A stretch of 64,000 nt of DNA, taken from the NCBI RefSeq assembly GCF_014805685.1, contig NC_060892.1, positions 638,990-702,989 on the forward strand, in the 5' to 3' direction. Position numbers and translations under genes: made by a program. Within the stretch, counting starts at the first letter, position 1; each line of letters begins with the position of its first letter. Source of the stretch: Silurus meridionalis (Eukaryota > Chordata > Actinopteri > Siluriformes > Siluridae). Below the pieces are notes generated by a model, which ran no database searches, had not been told where the DNA came from, and saw nothing but the letters and a program-made list of their open reading frames with translations. Below, one piece after another: positions 13,059-24,605 of the stretch.

Positions 13059-13843
13059 ATCATCAAAGATGAGCTTGTGGGGCCTTTTCGGGTTGAGGAT
13101 GGAGTCAAGCTGAACTCCCAGTCCTACTGCCAGTTTCTGGAAGACACCTTCTTCAAGCAGTGGTACAGGAAGAAGTCTGCATCCTTCAAGAAAAACATGA
13201 TTTTCATGCAGGACAATGCTCCATCACACACGTCCAAGTACTCCACAGCGTGGCTGGCAAGAAAGGGTATAAAGAAGAAAATCTAATGATATGGCCTCCT
13301 TGTTCACCTGATCTGAACCCCATTGAGAACCTGTGGTCCATCATCAAATGTGCGATTTACAAGGAGGAAAACAGTACACCTCTCTGAACAGTGTCTGGGA
13401 GGCTGTGGTTGCTGCTGCACGCAATGTTGATGGTGAACAGATCAAAACACTGACAGAATCCATGGATGGCAGGCTTTTGAGTGTCCTTGCAAAGAAAGGT
13501 GGCTATATTGGTCACTGATTTGTTTTGTTTGGTTTTGAATGTCAGAAATGTATATTTGTGAATGTTGAGATGTTATATTGGTTTCACTGGTAAAATAAAT
13601 AATTGAAATGGGTATGAATTTGTTTTTTGTTAAGTTGCCTAATAATTATGCACAGTAATAGTCACCTGCACACACAGATATCCCCCTAAAATAGCTAAAA
13701 CTAAAAACTACTTCCAAAAATATTCAGCTTTGATATTAATGAGTTTTTTGTGTTCATTGAGAACATGGTTGTTGTTCAAATTAAATCCTCAAATAAAATT
13801 AATCCTCAAAAATACAACTTGCCTAATAATTCTGCACTCACTG
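13059..13843 (+). mobile_element. 5'-truncated Tc1 (DD37E) copy
   Basis: The sequence from 13,059 is a second copy of the element at 2999-4554, opposite in orientation. It starts abruptly inside the transposase gene (at the ATCATCAAAGATGAG block) and runs to an intact right terminal repeat ending at 13,843, followed by TA. The left end, N-terminal coding part and first catalytic Asp are absent. No matching left portion is present on the far side of the minisatellite, so the left half has been lost rather than displaced. Confidence 0.93.
13077..13518 (+). pseudogene. Tc1 transposase C-terminal fragment, frameshifted
   Basis: This is the C-terminal half of the same DD37E transposase, from the GPFRVEDG block through MQDNAPSHT (second Asp) and DLNPIENLW (Glu) to KKGGYIGH. 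It is split over three frames with shifts near 13,280 and 13,370, and lacks the DNA-binding domain and first Asp, so it is inactive. Confidence 0.9.
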
Positions 13844-13845
13844 TA

Positions 13846-14190
13846 GATATTTATTCTTCTTGATCTTTATTTTATTTCATGTTTTATAAATATTAAAATC
13901 AATGTGACAGTGGTGTTTATTTATTTATTTCATATTTTAAATATTTTTATATAATAAACATAAAAATGCAGAACACAACACAAGTATAAAAAAAAGTGTG
14001 AAACAATGAGAATAAATAAATAAATAGAACAGAATTAGAAAAACTTATATTCACTAATTAAATATCACAGAAGGGATTTTCAACATGGCCGTTCTTAGAT
14101 CGAGTGTCATAGTGTAATATAAATAAACACGTAGTAAACAGGAATAGCTTTAAACAGTGATCGTACCAGTGACAGAAATAAAATGCTGTA
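13846..14190. other. Intergenic, no feature seen
   Basis: AT-rich sequence with short TTTA/ATAAA runs. Nothing else recognised. Confidence 0.4.
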
Positions 14191-14194
14191 CACA

Positions 14195-14665
14195 CTGTGT
14201 AGACCAAATGTTTGGCGACACCTGACTCTAAAATTGCTATGTCAATCTTTATGAACGTCCCATTCCACATGTAGGCCCCATTTGCTGTTATAAAAACCTC
14301 CATACTTCTGGGAGCACATTCCACTAGATTTTGTGGAGATTTATTCAGCTTTTTATGTAGGTAAGAACGTGAGAAGGTCTGGGGTGCAGTCAGTGTTCAC
14401 ATTTATCATGTTCAGTAGGGACAGAGCTCTATAGCAGGAGATCTTCCACCAAATTCAACCCATGTAAAGCAGATCTTCATGGAGCTGGCTTTGTGCACAG
14501 GGGTATTGTCATACTGGTACTTGTTTGGGTCTCCTAGATGAAGTGAAGGGAAAATTTCATGCCGCATCCAAAGACTTCTGATATCATTGTGTACCTCCAA
14601 CTCTGTATAGTAGAAGTTTGGCTGGAAAGATCAGGTGTCCCAGTACTTTGGTTTGTCGCCATAAT
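14195..14665 (-). repeat. Dispersed TIR-family element
   Basis: It starts near 'ttggcgacacctgactc' and ends near 'tcaggtgtcccagtactttgg'. Between are family blocks such as 'ttctgggagcacattccac', 'gatcttcatggagctggc' and 'tgggtctcctagatgaagtg'. The orientation is opposite to the copies at 1.7, 16.5 and 24.2 kb. Confidence 0.75.
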
Positions 14666-15589
14666 CAAACATAGGAGAAAAAATTATTTTTAAAAATGAC
14701 AAATCATGTTTTTAAGCCTAAATAATGTGTTTTCTTTGAAGGCTGCCATATTAGCAGACTGAAGCAGTTGAGTTTATATAGAAAGTGAAGAGTTGAGGCT
14801 TTTTTCCAATGACTTCTACATTGTTCCCAATAAATACGTTTTTTTTTTTTTTCACTTTCTTATTCTCCTTATTATTCCTTACCTAGATGTTCTCATCTTG
14901 AGTATATGAGCATGTTGCTTGATGTTTACCTTTTATTTACAAACAAATAAAGAATTGAATAGAGAATACGATTTGGATTATAGTGATTTTCTAAAGCCTC
15001 TGTGAGAATATCCTTTGGACAGATGAGACAAAAACTGAGACTCATCAGCTGTATTTTTACAGATGTGTAAAAAAAAATGAAGAAATAAAGAGTATCAATG
15101 GTGAAACATGGAGGAATATGTTTGATGGAGTTTGGTGGAGCCTTGAATCTGTGAAGGACACGAGGATATCTCAAGACTTCCAAGCAGTTCTGGAGAGAAA
15201 TGTACTGCTCAGTATCAGAAAAGCTCAGTCTTAGTTGTAGCTCATGGGTCCTCCAACATGATAATAACCCAGATTTAGTGAATGATCTTAGCTGGTCAGA
15301 CCTGTTCCTGCAGGATTCTGCTTAAACACACTTGAACTTAATGTTACTCAAGGTTATTAACTGGATCAGGGACAGGAACTCGCTCACCTGAAGCAGGTTG
15401 GGCAAGCTACAGATAAACATGTAATACAGGAATATAAGAATAATGTAGAACATTATATAACAAATTATTTTGTAATGTGAAATACAGCTATTACTTATTG
15501 CTGAATGTTTTTGTATTTGTGTAACATCAGATTTGGTAAATAAAATCTGTTCCGCTGATATAATTTTGGTCATGTGGGTGGATAAATAG
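14666..15589. other. Intergenic, no gene seen
   Basis: AT-rich; a T homopolymer at about 14,839-14,852. The stretch 15,020-15,320 reads like a decayed Tc1-type coding region (for example 'gtttgatggagtttggtgg', 'tgataataacccagattt'), but I cannot align it well enough to call it. Confidence 0.35.
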
Positions 15590-15814
15590 ATATGTGTAGA
15601 GGAAGAGAAAATTACAATATGTAATATGTATATTGCATGTATAATTGTACAGTGTTATTGACAGTGTTTATACAGTGTTAATACAGTGTTTATACAGTGA
15701 TCTAATGGTGTAGTGTAGAGTTAGGTAGAGTGATGGTGCCTCCGTACTATACAGTGATGGAGTTGGTCAGGATGCTCTGAGTGACGCAGCGGTAAAAACT
15801 CGTTAGAATCCTTG

Positions 15815-16375
15815 TTAGAGTTTTTTTTTAAGACTCCTTAGCAAGAACAGGCGTTGTTGTGCCTTCTTAACCAGAGCTGAGATGTCCTGGTGCCAGGACA
15901 AATCCTCAGAGATGTAAACTCCCAAGAACTTGAAACTGGAGACCCACTCTACCTTAGTTCCATTGATGTTGACTGAGAAATGTCCCCTGCTGTTAGATCT
16001 CAGAAAGTCCACGATGAGTTCTTTAGTCTTCATGGCAGTGAGGGTCAGGTTGTTGATGGCACACCATGCTGTCAGGCTTCGGATTTCTTCCTTGTAGGCC
16101 GATTCCTTGTTGTTGCTGATCTGGCCAACCATGGTGGTGTCATCTGCATACTTGATAACTATGTTGGAGTTATGCGGAGGAGCACAGTCATGTGTGAACA
16201 GGGAGTAGAATAGTGGGCTCAGGACACAGCTCTGTGGGATGCCAGTGTTCAGAATGAGGGTTGAGGATACCTGTTTGCCCAACCTAACAGATTGAGGTCT
16301 GTTAGTGAGAAAGTCCAGAATCCATTCACAAGTGGAGGTGCAGATACCAGATCACTGAGCATAGTGATCAATACA
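15815..16375 (-). pseudogene. Non-LTR reverse transcriptase fragment (L2/Rex type)
   Basis: This is the C-terminal half of a LINE reverse transcriptase on the minus strand. The open part (16,282-15,815) shows the [19 protein letters not shown] region, the catalytic box KYADDT (Tyr-Ala-Asp-Asp at about 16,139-16,150), TKELIVDF, and the thumb-like block [18 protein letters not shown] followed by [10 protein letters not shown]. It is closely related to the larger copy at 48-49.7 kb but is a different, more diverged insertion. Upstream RT motifs and the endonuclease are missing, so it is a 5'-truncated dead copy. The sequence to its left (about 15,590-15,814), with 'acagtgtttatacagtg' units, may be its 3' UTR. 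Confidence 0.85.
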
Positions 16376-16457
16376 GTGGTGATTTCAGTGCTCATTTGTT
16401 GGTCAGTGCTGTATTTTCTTTAGGGAGCTGAATCACTTTTTGTATAAGGGAGGAACA

Positions 16458-16958
16458 TAAACTATATGGACAAACGTATTGGGACACCGGACCTTTCCTG
16501 CCATATGTGTTTCTTCTCCAAACTGTTACCACAACTTTGGAGGCACACAAATGTACAGGACATCTTTGGACTTCGTGTTCACTTGAACTTCAAAACCCAA
16601 AACTGTCCCAGCCTGGAAAAGCCCCTGTGCACAAAGCCAGCTTCATGAAGATCTGATTGACATGCTTTGAGAAGGAAAAGCTTGAGTGGTCTGCTATAGA
16701 TCACTGATCTCATCCCTATTGAGCTCCTTTGGGATGAATTGGAGCACTGACTGCACCCCAGGCCTCCTCATCTTCTCACCTCCATCAGTACCTCACTTTA
16801 CTAATGTCCACAAACACACTCCAAAATGTAGTAGAATTTTTTCCCAGAAGAGTGGAGAGAACTAAAAGAGCAAATTGGGACTTAAGGTGGAATGTGATGC
16901 TCAAAAAGCACATACCATGCTTATGACCAGGTGAGCTTTTGGCAATATAATGTATTAC
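16458..16958 (+). repeat. Dispersed TIR-family element, full-length-like
   Basis: The left end is TATGGACAAACGTATTGGGA and the right end region reads 'gcttatgaccaggtgag' then 'gcttttggcaatataatg'. Internal blocks are shared with the 14.2, 24.2, 57 and 59.6 kb copies. At about 500 bp with no coding region it fits a non-autonomous DNA transposon. Confidence 0.75.
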
Positions 16959-17220
16959 TAAACCACTCGGTATTGAATAAGATAATAAATCATTAATAAA
17001 AACATTCTATGATGTAATAAATGCACATATTGATTATATAAATATTAATATGGATATCAATTAGAATTAACCACCTTAAATTGCTTTTATTATTAAAATA
17101 AAGTTTATTTTTGAAATAATTCATGCTAATAGGGTTGATATTTATGGAATCTCAATGAAACAATAACATTGTTATAATTATTCAAAACGATGACAAAAAA
17201 AAGTTGTCAACGATGACAAA

Positions 17221-17400
17221 CGAGAACATCCCAATGAGCATGCGCAGTACCAAGACGCCGCTGTTCTACGGCTGAAATCCAAACAGCTTTCTATTAAACA
17301 CATAGTGCCCTAAATAGGGCGCAAGATCTATTATCTCACGCCCTTCGTAGTGCTCCGAAGCAGAAGGCAGGCGGCGGTTTGGGATTGACTCAATGTCTTA
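17221..17400 (+). promoter_or_regulatory. gatad2a: gatad2a promoter region
   Basis: The base composition changes here from AT-rich to CpG-containing. A GCATGCGC core at 17,238-17,245 resembles an NRF1 site. A perfect CArG box, CCTAAATAGG, is at 17,309-17,318, inside the palindrome GCCCTAAATAGGGC (17,307-17,320). No convincing TATA box is seen. Position just upstream of the predicted exon 1 makes a promoter role likely; the factor assignments rest on motif matches alone. Confidence 0.6.
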
Positions 17401-17531
17401 GCAGCGACCAGTTTATTTGGCACCCGGAGAAGCAGCGGGCAGGGCTGTGGAGGATCTCCGGGAATCCGGACCAGACTCGCAGGCTGAATAAAGTGAACCT
17501 AAACGCGGGGAGGTCCCGGGGCAGGCGGCAG
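17401..17531 (+). other. gatad2a: Probable non-coding exon 1 of gatad2a
   Basis: GC-rich sequence ending in CAG at 17,531 followed by the strong donor GTGAGC. The first coding exon begins with only eight untranslated bases after its acceptor at 26,721, so an upstream 5' UTR exon is required and this is the best candidate. The transcription start is not determined; the left edge given is approximate. Confidence 0.5.
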
Positions 17532-17626
17532 GTGAGCGTCACTCCTTCTTGGTGAGTTGTAGTACCGCCGAGTTTGGTGGAAAAGTTCGCTTTCTGTCAG
17601 TTTCAGAAGTTGTTCACAAGTTGGTC

Positions 17627-17642
17627 AGAGAGAGAGAGAGAG

Positions 17643-17680
<38 letters not shown>

Positions 17681-17684
17681 CGCG
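17627..17684. repeat. (GA)n-(GT)n-(GA)n microsatellite
   Basis: AG repeats interrupted by a short TG run, 96 bases downstream of the exon 1 donor, in intron 1 of gatad2a. Confidence 0.9.
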
Positions 17685-18085
17685 AGCGCTGGCTAACCGG
17701 AGTGGAGATCACACAGATAAGTTAGCATGTTAGCTAACCGGAACACCTCAGCTAGCTCGGAGACGGTGTTCGTTAATTAGCCTTTAGCATGTCGCTAATT
17801 ACAGTTAAAGAATGAACGGATTGTAATTCTGTGTGGGAGAGTCAGTAATAGTTGAGAATGGGGTTAAGGTGCACTGGCTGAGGTGATTTATCCCGGACGT
17901 ATCAGCGAGCAGCGCCTGTAATCTGCCTCATTAGGGAAGTGCGAGGCTAATCTGCGTTAGCCGCCTGTGTGACTAAACACCGTCCGTCAGTCAGTCCGCT
18001 TACTGCCCGCTAATGCTAATGCTAACTCATCAATGGAGTCCGTCAGCGGGTCGGAAGATTCAGCGTGTTTAGAGTTCTGTGGACT
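17685..18085. other. Start of gatad2a intron 1, CpG-rich
   Basis: Relatively CpG-rich with repeated 'gctaat'/'gttagc' motifs near 17,720-17,770 and 18,010. No exon or transposon recognised. Confidence 0.4.
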
Positions 18086-19115
18086 CGGATGGGTTAGTTA
18101 TAAAGTTAACTGGTTAAAAAAGTTATCCAGGTTGGTTTGGTTATAAAGTTAACTGGTTATTTAGTAACCAGGGTCGGCTTGGTTTTAAATTATAACCAGC
18201 TGACTTTATAACCAACCCAACCCTGGTTCCTCAATAACCAGTTCACTTTATAACTAACCCAACCCTGAATACTCAAAAACCAGTTCACCTTATAACCAAC
18301 CCAATTCTGGTTCCTCAATAACCAGTTAACTTCATAACCAACCCAATTCTGGTTCCTCAATAACCAGTTAACTTTATAACTAACCCAACCCTGGTTCCTC
18401 AATAACCAGTTAACTTTATAACTAACCCAGCCCTGGTTCCTCAATAACCAGTTAACTTTATAACTAACCCAACCTGGTTCCTTAATAACTAGTTAACTTT
18501 ATAACTAACCCAACCCTGATTCTTAATAAAAAGTTCACTTTATAACCAACCCAACCCTGCATAACTTTTTTTTTTCTTACCAGTTAACTCAATAACCAGT
18601 TCACTTTATAACCAACCCAATTCTGGTTCCTTAATAACCAGTTAACTTTATAACTAACCCAACCCTGGTTCCTTAATAACCAGTTAACTTTATAACTAAC
18701 CCAACCCTGAATACTCAATAACCAGTTCACCTTATAACCAACCCAATTCTGGTTCCTCAATAACCAGTTCACTTTATAACCAACCCTGGATAACTATTTT
18801 GTTTACCAGTTAACTCAATAACCAGTTAACTTTATAACCATCCCAATTATGGTTCCTCAATAACCAGTTAACTTTATAACTAACCCAACCCTGGTTACTA
18901 TATAACCAGATAACCATGTTGGTTACGTAGTTATATGATTATATTGTTAAACCGGTTGGGTTATAAAGTAACCAGGGTTAGTTTGGTTATAATGTTAACT
19001 GGGTTGTTCATAAAGTTAACTGATAATAAAGTAACCAGGATTGAGTCATTATATTGTTAACCAGGTTGGGTTGGTTATGAAGTTAACTGTGTTGGTTATG
19101 AAGTTAACCAGGTTT
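18086..19115. repeat. Strand-switching 42-bp minisatellite
   Basis: The central part (about 18,196-18,900) is a tandem array with a 42-bp unit of the form ATAACCAGTTAACTTTATAA + CTAACCCAACCCTGGTTCCT + CA. The flanks, about 18,086-18,195 and 18,950-19,115, carry the same unit in the opposite orientation (ggttataaagttaactggtt). Because 42 is divisible by 3, minus-strand frames show a 14-residue repeat (RNQGWVSYKVNWLL); these are artefacts. It lies in intron 1 of gatad2a. Confidence 0.95.
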
Positions 19116-20792
19116 GGTAGATCTCTAATGTAATCTGAAAGGGAAAGTAACCATGTGATATGTAGCGTTAAACTTAATATAAAGTTTATAATTATTATAT
19201 ATAGTTTAATTATAATAAATGTAGGAAGGGACTAAACTGAAATGGGTGGAAGGAGATGTGAATGTGTGTCATGGATTCTTTGTGCATAACATCCTGTAAA
19301 CGTGTGTGTGTGTGTGTGTGTGTGAGTGAGACACACACACATTTGTTTGTGTGACACAGATCTGATTCTTCAGGAGGACACACTGTGATTTATATTCAGT
19401 TGAAGTAGGTGGAATTTGTTGGTATATTTAATATTTGCAGAACCGATTCATGCAGAATGATAAGAACTCTACCTGAGTTGATTATTGTCACGTCACAAGT
19501 GTGTAAGAATTCAGTGTGAGTGTGCTTTAAAGAGAACAGATGTGCTCTCAGTGAACACACATGGCCAGTTGGGGTTATACTTGTAAACCTGGTTGTGAAC
19601 AGGTAGTTTGTAATATGACTTTGGCGTACAGATTTAGATGCGCTCTATAATGGGGTGCATTGCGTTGTCTTCCATGTCGTGATCTGTTTTGTGCTTTAGG
19701 TTTGAATCGTGTGTAACTTATGAAGGACATGTTGATCTTCCCAGGTGTCAGTGTAGCTGATTTTTGATGAGAATGTAAGATTTTGGGTGTGTCTTTAACA
19801 TGAGAAACACACAAACCACCCAACAGCCATCAGTTTCTTTTAGAGAGTATTACAGGACACATGATCTGTTACGGTTCAGAAAGCTTGGTACAGTTTGTCT
19901 TGCATCTTAACGATGCACACGGATTCCTTTCCTGCCATTTATATCCACAATCCACCTCTATACACTTTTAGCACAAGGTGTCTTGTGAAGCTTGAACAGC
20001 TTCCATTGATGAGTGTAGTGTCCTGATTTACATCCCAGAGGCTCTTTGTGTTTGGGTTAATCACACTTTGCTCTTTCATGTCACCGTTTTGTAAGTTGCC
20101 TATTTCATGAGAGGTCCAGGACATGGTGTTGATTCCTGTTGTTGAAGTTCACGTTCTGTGTGAGCCATTAACGTATAGTATGTATCTGTGTGATCTGTGA
20201 GCACGCCAAAGAGGAAAAATGTAGTCAGACAAACGAGCACGTTTTTGCTGACTGAAGATGGCAAGAGAGTGTGTGCTGATTCATGATGCTGATGCTTCTA
20301 TTTCCTTACATTTGGTTCCAATTTTGCTTTGGCGCACATCATTTGGAGCGTCACAATAAAAGTGTGTAAACTGGGAGGAAATTCGGCTGGTTCCCCAGGT
20401 ATAGAGGAAGGATTATCTGGATTATCAGAGTTTATACTTGTATGCATTCTTATATTTGGGGGAAAATGCTTGGTGTGAAGAGCCAGTGGTGAAACTAGTG
20501 GAATTATTCCTGGCATCAGGGAAAAGCACACTTATAGTCAGGTGAAGTGAATTGAGCTTCAAACATGATACATACAGGAAATGCTGTTGATGATCTTAGT
20601 CTTATGTCACACCTCATAGAAGTGTTTATATATGCACTTTATTTCCTGTTATCTCCTATGCTTCAGTTTCATGAATAAATTTACAGTGTGCATGCATAGG
20701 TGTTAATCAGAAATCTAATTCTCAGCCCTACGAGTCCCAGTCCTAAGCCTGTTTCCTGCAAAGAAACAGGGGTTTAAGATTTCTGTTCTATC

Positions 20793-20795
<3 letters not shown>
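19116..20795. other. gatad2a intron 1, no further exon seen
   Basis: Mostly unique sequence with a short (GT)n at about 19,302-19,324. Open frames here are short and show no known domain. Confidence 0.4.

Positions 20796-20871
<76 letters not shown>
20796..20871. repeat. (GT)n microsatellite, 76 bp
   Basis: An uninterrupted GT run in intron 1 of gatad2a. Confidence 0.97.
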
Positions 20872-20876
<5 letters not shown>

Positions 20877-22355
20877 TTCTGCTCTGTGGTGCTTTTAAGG
20901 AAGACTGCTCTTGTCACTCAGTGAGAGGCCCTTCATTTGGTCCAAAGTACAATCTGATCAAATATTAAGTAAATGGTTGAACGTGGCGAATGAGGCTTCT
21001 TCTAGAGTGCACTGTACGATTGGACACTTATTAAATCAGCACACACTTTTGTCCAAGGTTGAACTGAAGAACAGTGTGAACAAAGCGATGTAGATCAGTT
21101 CAGCTCGAGGGTTCTCCAGTGAGTTTTTAACTTCTGGGGTGTGAACTCAAAACTCAAACACTAAATCAGATGCTTATGTTTGGATCTCGCATTGAATCCT
21201 GAAATCTGGTACAAAATATTGTAACCCTCAGTATCGTGTTTAAATAATTAGAATTATCAGTAAATATTTGATCATTGTTTATCATTATTTGGCAGTCATG
21301 ATGTTTATCATGTATAAGAAATGTCTTCAAGGAGGTATCATATATATTTGTCATGTTACCCACCTGTCACTTGGGTTCCAGTTTCAGCGTTTTAGTATGA
21401 CCTTAGAGTTGAAAAAGAGCAGCTGTGGAAGATTTCCATGCCTGAGAAGTTCTGGAAAGAACATGACAGCAGCTCATCCCTGTGTCATTCAATGGGGTTT
21501 TGCTGACAAAGCAACTCCAGAACTCTCCATGTGCCACAGTGAGATGAATGCAGCATCAAGAGGGAGCAAACGTAGCATTTTCTTCTTGTAAAATCCTCTG
21601 AGACATTGATAATTGTGGGTGTTTGTACAGCAGGATGCTTTAATAGTCACCAGTTAGTGTATCAGGATAAGGTCTAGATTAACTTGGAAAAACCTTCTTG
21701 TTGTCTATAATTTTTTTCAATGGCAAGAAGAAAGATGGTGCTGAGGAGTTCTGGAGTTGATGGTGGCCATTTTTTATTTCTTTTTCTGATATGTTGCCAG
21801 AACGAGCTGGTAGTGTAGGTCTGTACATTTAGTTTATCCTGACTATAGAAATGACGTGTTTTGATCAAACGTTTTGACACCAAACAGCAGCTCTGCGTTT
21901 GTTTGATGTTTGATTTTTTTAAATCAGGTTTTGGATTACAACAGGGTTCACAAAAAGGACAATTGAAACAGTTTTACAGAAAAAAAATAAGTATGCATTT
22001 AAAATGTATAAATTGGTTTCTTAAAGTTTATGTATCAAAATAACCTGCTGTTGTGCTCCAATTTCACTCACATTCTTACAACCTACAATTTTATGGCACT
22101 GTAAATACAGCATCCTTCAGTTTGTCCTGAAGATTAGCTGCAGTCATTAGAAGTAAAACTGCTCTCCTGAAGAAATAAGATTCTTATAATGATCATGCAA
22201 AACATTTGTTTTCGATTTGACAATCCTCTGTTCCTCATCGTGGTGTGTGTCGTTCACACACCACCGATTTGTTCAATTCGACAACAAAGCACAAGAGCCG
22301 TCTTTCATCTTCTCTGAAGAGAACAGGTTTTTTACAGCTTCTAAATTATGCATAG
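20872..22355. other. gatad2a intron 1, no feature seen
   Basis: No exon, tandem repeat or transposon end recognised. Confidence 0.4.
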
Positions 22356-22552
22356 TACCACCACACATGGCCAAATGTTTGTGGACACCTGAACCATGTG
22401 CTTTTTTGCAATCCCATTCCTGGGATGCTCAAAAAGCACAGGAGGCACAGTGCAAAGGACGCTGGAACAGCTTCGAGTCTCCCAATTCAAGTGAAGAGGA
22501 AATTTCATCCAAAGACGTCTAATACTATTGTGTCTCTCCAACTTTGTGGGAA
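22356..22552 (+). repeat. Dispersed TIR-family element, short copy
   Basis: It begins 'catggccaaatgtttgtgg' and contains 'catcccattcctgggatg'-like and 'ttcaagtgaagaggaaatt' blocks of the family. It is internally shortened to about 200 bp. Confidence 0.65.
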
Positions 22553-22804
22553 CATTTGTTTTTATTTATTTAATTAGTAGATGCTTTTTAATACATTTTA
22601 GCCCTGTCCTAACTTCTAAATTCTCAAGTTCCTTTACAATGATCTCTCTAGCTGAGAACCTCTGAAGAACAGTCCATTTGCTTGAAGTTTGTATGTATGT
22701 GCTTATCCTTTTATATCGTATCTTGTATGTGATCGTGTAAGGTCGTGAAACCCGTAGTGGTCTCAGAGTGCTAGTTGATTTAAAGCACGTTTGTTTGGTT
22801 GATC

Positions 22805-22866
22805 CTGCCTGTGGATCACTTGAAGTAATCTCTGCTGCCTGTGGATCACTTGAAGTAATCTCTGCT
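22805..22866. repeat. 31-bp tandem duplication
   Basis: Two near-perfect copies of a unit beginning CTGCCTGTGGATCACTTG in intron 1. Confidence 0.85.
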
Positions 22867-23275
22867 TCCTAATCGAATCCTCTAAAATCCAGGTTTTCAC
22901 CCAGTGGATGCTACACAGCAAGCCATCCAGACGAGTGTGTAAACCCACAATCATTAAATTCGATCGTAGGATTTTGAAGGTGAACTCTTCTCTTTTGTTC
23001 AGGATACTGGAGGTTTGTAACAAAACAACCTATCCTTGAAAAGATTCGATTGGGAGTCGTTTTACGCTCGAAGGCTGCATACAGTAGAAAAACATGTTCT
23101 TATGCTGCCCCGTGTAACCTTTTGATCTTATCTACAAATTTGCTTGCGGGTCCAAGGGAAGCACTGTTTTGTGTGTGTTTGTGCGTGCGTGCGCGTGTGT
23201 GCGCGTGTGTGCTCGTAGTTTACACTGTAGCCCATTTGAGATCTTTGAATGTGGGGGATGGGTAGATGACTTTCC

Positions 23276-23307
<32 letters not shown>

Positions 23308-24235
23308 TTTGGAGGGGGTGACTGAGGCTACGTTCTTTGAATGTGAGCATTCTTTTGTGCCCTCATGAAGAAGAAGCATAGGCTTTACTTCCTGTCTCAG
23401 CACTCGCTGCCCCGTCACTAGGGGCAATACCAGGTAGAGTCAGCGGCAGACACGGGGTTAAAGACGTCCATTTTGTTAGGTAACACCCTCGTGTCCTGAT
23501 CTGTCAGTGGTGTTAAAATGGCAGGGTTTAACCCTTGATGTTCAGGAGTAAATCAGCACGTGGCACGTCACTTACACTGCCAGCTGACTGCAAGACTAAT
23601 TAAAGATATGGCGAGTGTGTGGTCACGCCACATTGTCACTGCGTCATTTTTATTTTTTTTGGTGAGATTATATTTGTTTCTTGATAACTCCAGGAATCGG
23701 CTTATGAGTAAGATAACGTCGAGGTTCATCAGCTGTCTGAAATCTTTAGAGGAAGTGCTGATTGTTCAGCAACTGCACTGTGCATGCACGTTTTGCCAGT
23801 TGTGTGTTTTTGTGCTGTTGTGCTGAGTCATACACAACTCTTGTTGTTTAGACTGTTCCCTATAGACGGTCATTATATCTGCAGGCCTTATGAGGGAACA
23901 GTCCCTGTGTGTAGTCCACCTTACCACGGCGTGCAGAGACTTGTTCCTGTGCATTATGTGGAGTGATGCGGCTGAGTTCGTTGCTCAGATCGATGTTATT
24001 CAAATTCTCATTTTATTATTATACATTTTAAGCTTGTTTTCTTTTTATTTTGCCTGCAAACCCCAACCTGATAACGCTGTTAATGTTAACATTTCATGAA
24101 CACCTTCCATCGTGGTGTTAAAGAAAACCGATTCAAGTTTCTTGATTTTTGACTGTAGACTATTAAATGATCAGTCAGCGTCCGGGTTATGGTCTAAATC
24201 CATGACACAATAACTTAAAGGAGACACACACTTAT
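22867..24235. other. gatad2a intron 1, no feature seen
   Basis: Contains a GT/GC-rich run at 23,167-23,212 and a (TG)n run at 23,277-23,307. No exon recognised. Confidence 0.4.
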
Positions 24236-24605
24236 TGATCAAATGTATTTGGACACCTGACTTACCCAGCCTTGTGTGTTTTTTTTTTTTCTTCTTTTTT
24301 TGTTTTTCTTCTCTAAAATGTTCCCACAATTTTGGAGGCACACAATTGTATCAAACATCTTTGGATGCAGGAGCATGAAATTTTCTCTTCACTTGAACTA
24401 GTAGACCCAAACCTGTTTCAGCATGACCGTGCACAAAGCCAGCTACGTCTGCTTTACATTGGTTGGAGAGAAAGATCTTCTGCTTTAGAGCTCCAAACCT
24501 ATTGAACACCTTTAGGCCTTCTCACCTTCTCACCTACATCAGTACCTGACCTTACCTGTCACCATTGTGGCTGAAAAAATCTAGAAAATCCAACTTTAAA
24601 GTGTA
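24236..24605 (+). repeat. Dispersed TIR-family element
   Basis: The left end reads 'gatcaaatgtatttggacac', followed by a T-rich insertion, the 'caattttggaggcacac' block, 'tgcacaaagccagctacg' and 'ccttctcaccttctcacc'. The right end is lost near 24,600. Confidence 0.7.

Noticed and set aside
9562..13113. A 1,183-residue open frame
   Set aside because: It is entirely a translation of the 19/24-bp minisatellite cycling through three frames; the unit simply lacks stop codons.
15020..15320. Another Tc1-type transposase remnant
   Set aside because: A few phrases look Tc1-like, but no frame of useful length or terminal repeats could be aligned by eye.
18190..18772. Two minus-strand frames with a 14-residue repeat (RNQGWVSYKVNWLL)
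   Set aside because: They are artefacts of the 42-bp tandem repeat, whose period is divisible by three.
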